Of a stretch of 64,000 nucleotides of DNA, positions 61,961-64,000 are shown piece by piece (the first letter of the stretch is position 1; each line of letters starts with the position of its first letter). The position numbers were made by a program, and so were the translations under genes. Where the stretch lies: the NCBI RefSeq assembly GCF_045290345.1, contig NZ_CP155447.1:5456001-5520000 (forward strand), in the 5' to 3' direction. The notes beneath the pieces were generated by a model. The model worked only from the letters and a program-made list of their open reading frames with translations. It made no database searches and was not told the origin of the DNA. This DNA comes from Singulisphaera sp045290345. Its GTDB lineage: Bacteria; Planctomycetota; Planctomycetia; Isosphaerales; Isosphaeraceae.

Positions 61961-63268
61961 TCAGGAGGTCCCACCCGCTCGACTGAAAATTCGCTTGGGG
62001 TTTTCGAGCAAGATCAGTCGGGCCAGCTCGAGCGCTCGATCAATCGACCATCCCTGGCCCCGAACCGCGTCGTCGGCCAGCGTCTCGGCCAGAACGCGTC
62101 GGAACATGTTAAACTTTGGCAGCACGAATTCGAGCTTGTAGGCGTCGGAGTAGTACCCCACCTGCTTGACCTTGGGAACCGCCTGGAGTCGGGCTCGCAG
62201 ATCGGCGGCGATGTATGCCGGAATGTTCGAGTACCACCAGTGCCCCATCGGAACCACGTTCGGGAAGATCCAGGAGTAGGCCACCAGCTCGCCCCCCGCG
62301 TCGGGCGAGAGGGTCGAGACCGGGAACGTGACCCCGGCGAAGTGGTTGAACAGCTCGCGGTAGCCGTGCAGGCTGACCCGACGGTCAAACAAGTCGCGGC
62401 CCCCCGCGACCCCCGCCGGATACACGTTCCGGATCGGGCCGATCATCAAGTCGAACGGCAACCGGAACTCAGCGCAGAACTCCGCCAGAGTCCAGAAGAC
62501 GACCTGCCTCACCTCGTCGTGCTCGTCGGGCCGCTGGTCCATCTGGTGAAGCGCGCGGCGAACCGGCGTCACCGCTCGCTTGGCGGTGGCGCGATAGGGG
62601 GTAAAATCAGGCGGAAGACTGATGGCACAGGCCCGTGCTCCCCGCTTCACGAACCGTTCAAAGAGGACCCCAATCGCCTGGCGGAGGGTCGCATAATCCC
62701 GGACGTCGACGTTCGTGGCACGTCGGAGCCGGTCGACGGTCGTCGGCTCGTGGAGTTTCAGGACCAGGTCGTCGGTCCGCAGGCAAGGGACATACTTCTG
62801 GGGATCCCAGCCTTCGAGCGGGTCGTCGAATTCGTTGGTCAGAAAAACCGCTTCGAGTTGCGATTTCTTCCAGACCTCGCGATCCCAGGCTTCACCGCTG
62901 GTCGAGCGCTGGGCGCTTTCGTAGAGTTCACCGATGTTCTGAGGCGTGATTCGGTCGTGGGGGAAGTCATGAAACGTCTTGGCGATTTCCAGCAACCACG
63001 AATATTGAACGGTATTGTCGATCCGGTCGAGGTAGCCAGACAGGTTCCGGACCCGTGTCTCAGGATCGAGACTCGGCGCGACTAACTCAGCGGGCATCCC
63101 CGCCGAGTGGGCGAGTTCGGTATAGTAATGATACCCTAAGACTTCGTCGAAGTTCCGCGCGGCGGGCCGGGTCGGGTCGATGTGCGAGTGGGGATCGAAG
63201 ATCGGCCAGCATGTCATCTCGTCAAAGAGTTCACGGGCCTTGGGGTCGTGCGGTGGGGTTGTCGGCAT
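61961..63268 (-). CDS. Glucuronate isomerase-like (UxaC superfamily) protein
   Basis: A 435-residue amidohydrolase-superfamily protein. 'WPIFDPHSHIDPTRPAARNFDEVLGYHYYTELAHSAGMP' holds the H-x-H metal site, as in UxaC. 'RALHQMDQRPDEHDEVRQVVFWTLAEFCAEFRLPFDLMIG' and 'VGYYSDAYKLEFVLPKFNMFRRVLAETLADDAV' match the superfamily. UxaC interconverts glucuronate/fructuronate or galacturonate/tagaturonate. The sequence is divergent enough that another sugar-acid substrate is possible. The ATG at 'MPTTPPHDPKARELFDEMTCWP' was chosen by homology; the ribosome site is weak. It diverges from the CoaB-type gene. Confidence 0.82.
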   Translation of the reverse strand: MPTTPPHDPKARELFDEMTCWPIFDPHSHIDPTRPAARNFDEVLGYHYYTELAHSAGMPAELVAPSLDPETRVRNLSGYLDRIDNTVQYSWLLEIAKTFHDFPHDRITPQNIGELYESAQRSTSGEAWDREVWKKSQLEAVFLTNEFDDPLEGWDPQKYVPCLRTDDLVLKLHEPTTVDRLRRATNVDVRDYATLRQAIGVLFERFVKRGARACAISLPPDFTPYRATAKRAVTPVRRALHQMDQRPDEHDEVRQVVFWTLAEFCAEFRLPFDLMIGPIRNVYPAGVAGGRDLFDRRVSLHGYRELFNHFAGVTFPVSTLSPDAGGELVAYSWIFPNVVPMGHWWYSNIPAYIAADLRARLQAVPKVKQVGYYSDAYKLEFVLPKFNMFRRVLAETLADDAVRGQGWSIDRALELARLILLENPKRIFSRAGGTS

Positions 63269-63377
63269 CGTTAAACAGCTCGGCGCGGGGTGAGAGTCGT
63301 CGCACTCGAATCGCGATTGACCACAAAACAAGCTAGCCAGCGTCAGAGATTCCAGCAAGAGAGGAGAGTCAGGGCCG

Positions 63378-64000
63378 ATGAATGTGGTTGTGACCGGCGG
63401 AGGAACGATCGCGCCGATTGATGACGTCCGCCACCTTACCAATGTCTCGTCGGGCCGGTTCTCGGCAATGATCGCCGAGGCCTGCCTGAACCACGGGGCG
63501 TCGGTCTGGCACATCCATGCCCCCGCGGCCCAACTTCCCTTCTCCCGCCAGGCGCGGTTCGATCTGGACACGATCGACCCCGAGGCTGAGCACGCGCGGC
63601 TCACCCGCCTCCGACGCCAATATCGCGCCGTCGCCGATCGGCTTCACCTCATTGCCCTGAATCAGGGGACTGTGGCCGACTACGCCACGAACCTGGAACG
63701 CGTCCTCCGCGAGCACGCCATTGATGTGGCCTTTCTCGCCATGGCCGTCTCCGACTTCGAACCTCGCCCGATGACCGGCAAGCTCGACTCCCAGGCCGAG
63801 ATATTCACCATCCACGCGCTTCGTGCTCCGAAGGTCATCCAATCGGTTCGCGACTGGGCTCCCGGCGTCTTTCTCGTCGGTTTCAAACTCCTCTCCCGCG
63901 TCCCCCTGCCCGACCTAATCGAGGCAGCCGAAACCGCCTGCCTGGCCAATCGCGCGGACTTGACCGTCGCGAACGACCTCCAAACCCTCCGCGAAGGCCG
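63378..64000 (+). CDS. coaB: Phosphopantothenate-cysteine ligase domain (CoaB), 3' end cut by window
   Basis: The frame is open to the last base, giving 207 residues of a CoaB-type ligase. 'MNVVVTGGGTIAPIDDVRHLTNVSSGRFSAMIAEACLNHGASV' is the nucleotide-binding start of the CoaB half of CoaBC (normally 'VTAGGTREPIDPVR.ItN.SSGkmG'), 'VAFLAMAVSDFEPRP' is the conserved A-V-x-D-F-x-P motif, and 'VFLVGFKLLS' is the G-F-K motif. It links cysteine to 4'-phosphopantothenate with CTP or ATP in CoA synthesis. No CoaC half precedes it, so the two activities are encoded separately here. GGAGAG/AGGGCC precedes the ATG. Confidence 0.88.
   Translation, partial: MNVVVTGGGTIAPIDDVRHLTNVSSGRFSAMIAEACLNHGASVWHIHAPAAQLPFSRQARFDLDTIDPEAEHARLTRLRRQYRAVADRLHLIALNQGTVADYATNLERVLREHAIDVAFLAMAVSDFEPRPMTGKLDSQAEIFTIHALRAPKVIQSVRDWAPGVFLVGFKLLSRVPLPDLIEAAETACLANRADLTVANDLQTLREG

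Noticed and set aside
1..64000. CRISPR arrays, tRNA/rRNA genes, integrases, transposases
   Set aside because: No regularly spaced repeats, no T-arm pattern supported by a cloverleaf, and no integrase or transposase motifs were found by eye; a tRNA search program would be decisive.

Overview
This window looks like chromosomal DNA from a GC-rich planctomycete, most likely near the Isosphaeraceae. That is inferred from protein types, not from a marker gene: an M56/BlaR1 peptidase fused to a DUF1559 domain, an ECF sigma factor with the 'MRNLTVQ' start, a small secreted protein ending '...APPVNSGGTGLTP', a bacterial SPINDLY/OGT-type TPR glycosyltransferase, many short secreted or single-pass proteins of unknown function, and strong G/C preference at third codon positions. 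I found no rRNA, tRNA, CRISPR array, prophage, integrase or intact insertion sequence. It reads as mostly core chromosome with a few decayed genes.

Layout. 0-10 kb: a partial unknown gene, a BlaI/BlaR-type pair, a hybrid sensor kinase, an internally deleted MFS nucleoside-permease pseudogene, a luciferase-like monooxygenase and two small unknown proteins. 10-14 kb: a 12-TPR O-GlcNAc-transferase-like enzyme and a secreted unknown. 14-23 kb: central carbon metabolism on the minus strand, with pdhA-pdhB, a hairpin, then pdhC-lpdA, preceded by acnA and mqnD (futalosine menaquinone route). 23-29 kb: an ABC-2 exporter (ATPase, long permease, membrane-anchored partner). 29-36 kb: plus-strand trpG/pabA, moeA, lnt, a coiled-coil membrane pair and a Rad52-like annealing protein. 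36-38 kb: an acyltransferase and about 1.1 kb without a convincing gene. 38-46 kb: an alpha-glucan cluster (GH57, GalT-like transferase with an H-T-H active site, GH57 glucanotransferase), followed by DUF58 and a coupled membrane protein. 46-51 kb: a tightly packed minus-strand run queF - SAM hydrolase (DUF62) - bioA - bioD - unknown. 51-56 kb: STAS protein, mutS, a sulfotransferase with a coiled-coil tail. 56-64 kb: an ECF sigma factor, a 2-hydroxyacid dehydrogenase diverging from an HpcH/HpaI aldolase, a frameshifted secreted protein, a UxaC-like isomerase and a CoaB-type ligase cut by the window end.

The strongest leads for something less ordinary are: the GH57/GalT-like/GH57 glucan cluster, whose transferase resembles ADP-glucose phosphorylases more than classical GalT; the SAM hydrolase coupled to BioA, an enzyme that consumes SAM; the split pyruvate dehydrogenase operon; the Rad52-like protein; and the frameshifted gene at 60.3-61.8 kb. 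No clearly new multi-gene defence or mobile system is visible. Start sites were chosen by Shine-Dalgarno position and family N-termini. All function calls are by recognition of sequence motifs without database searches.
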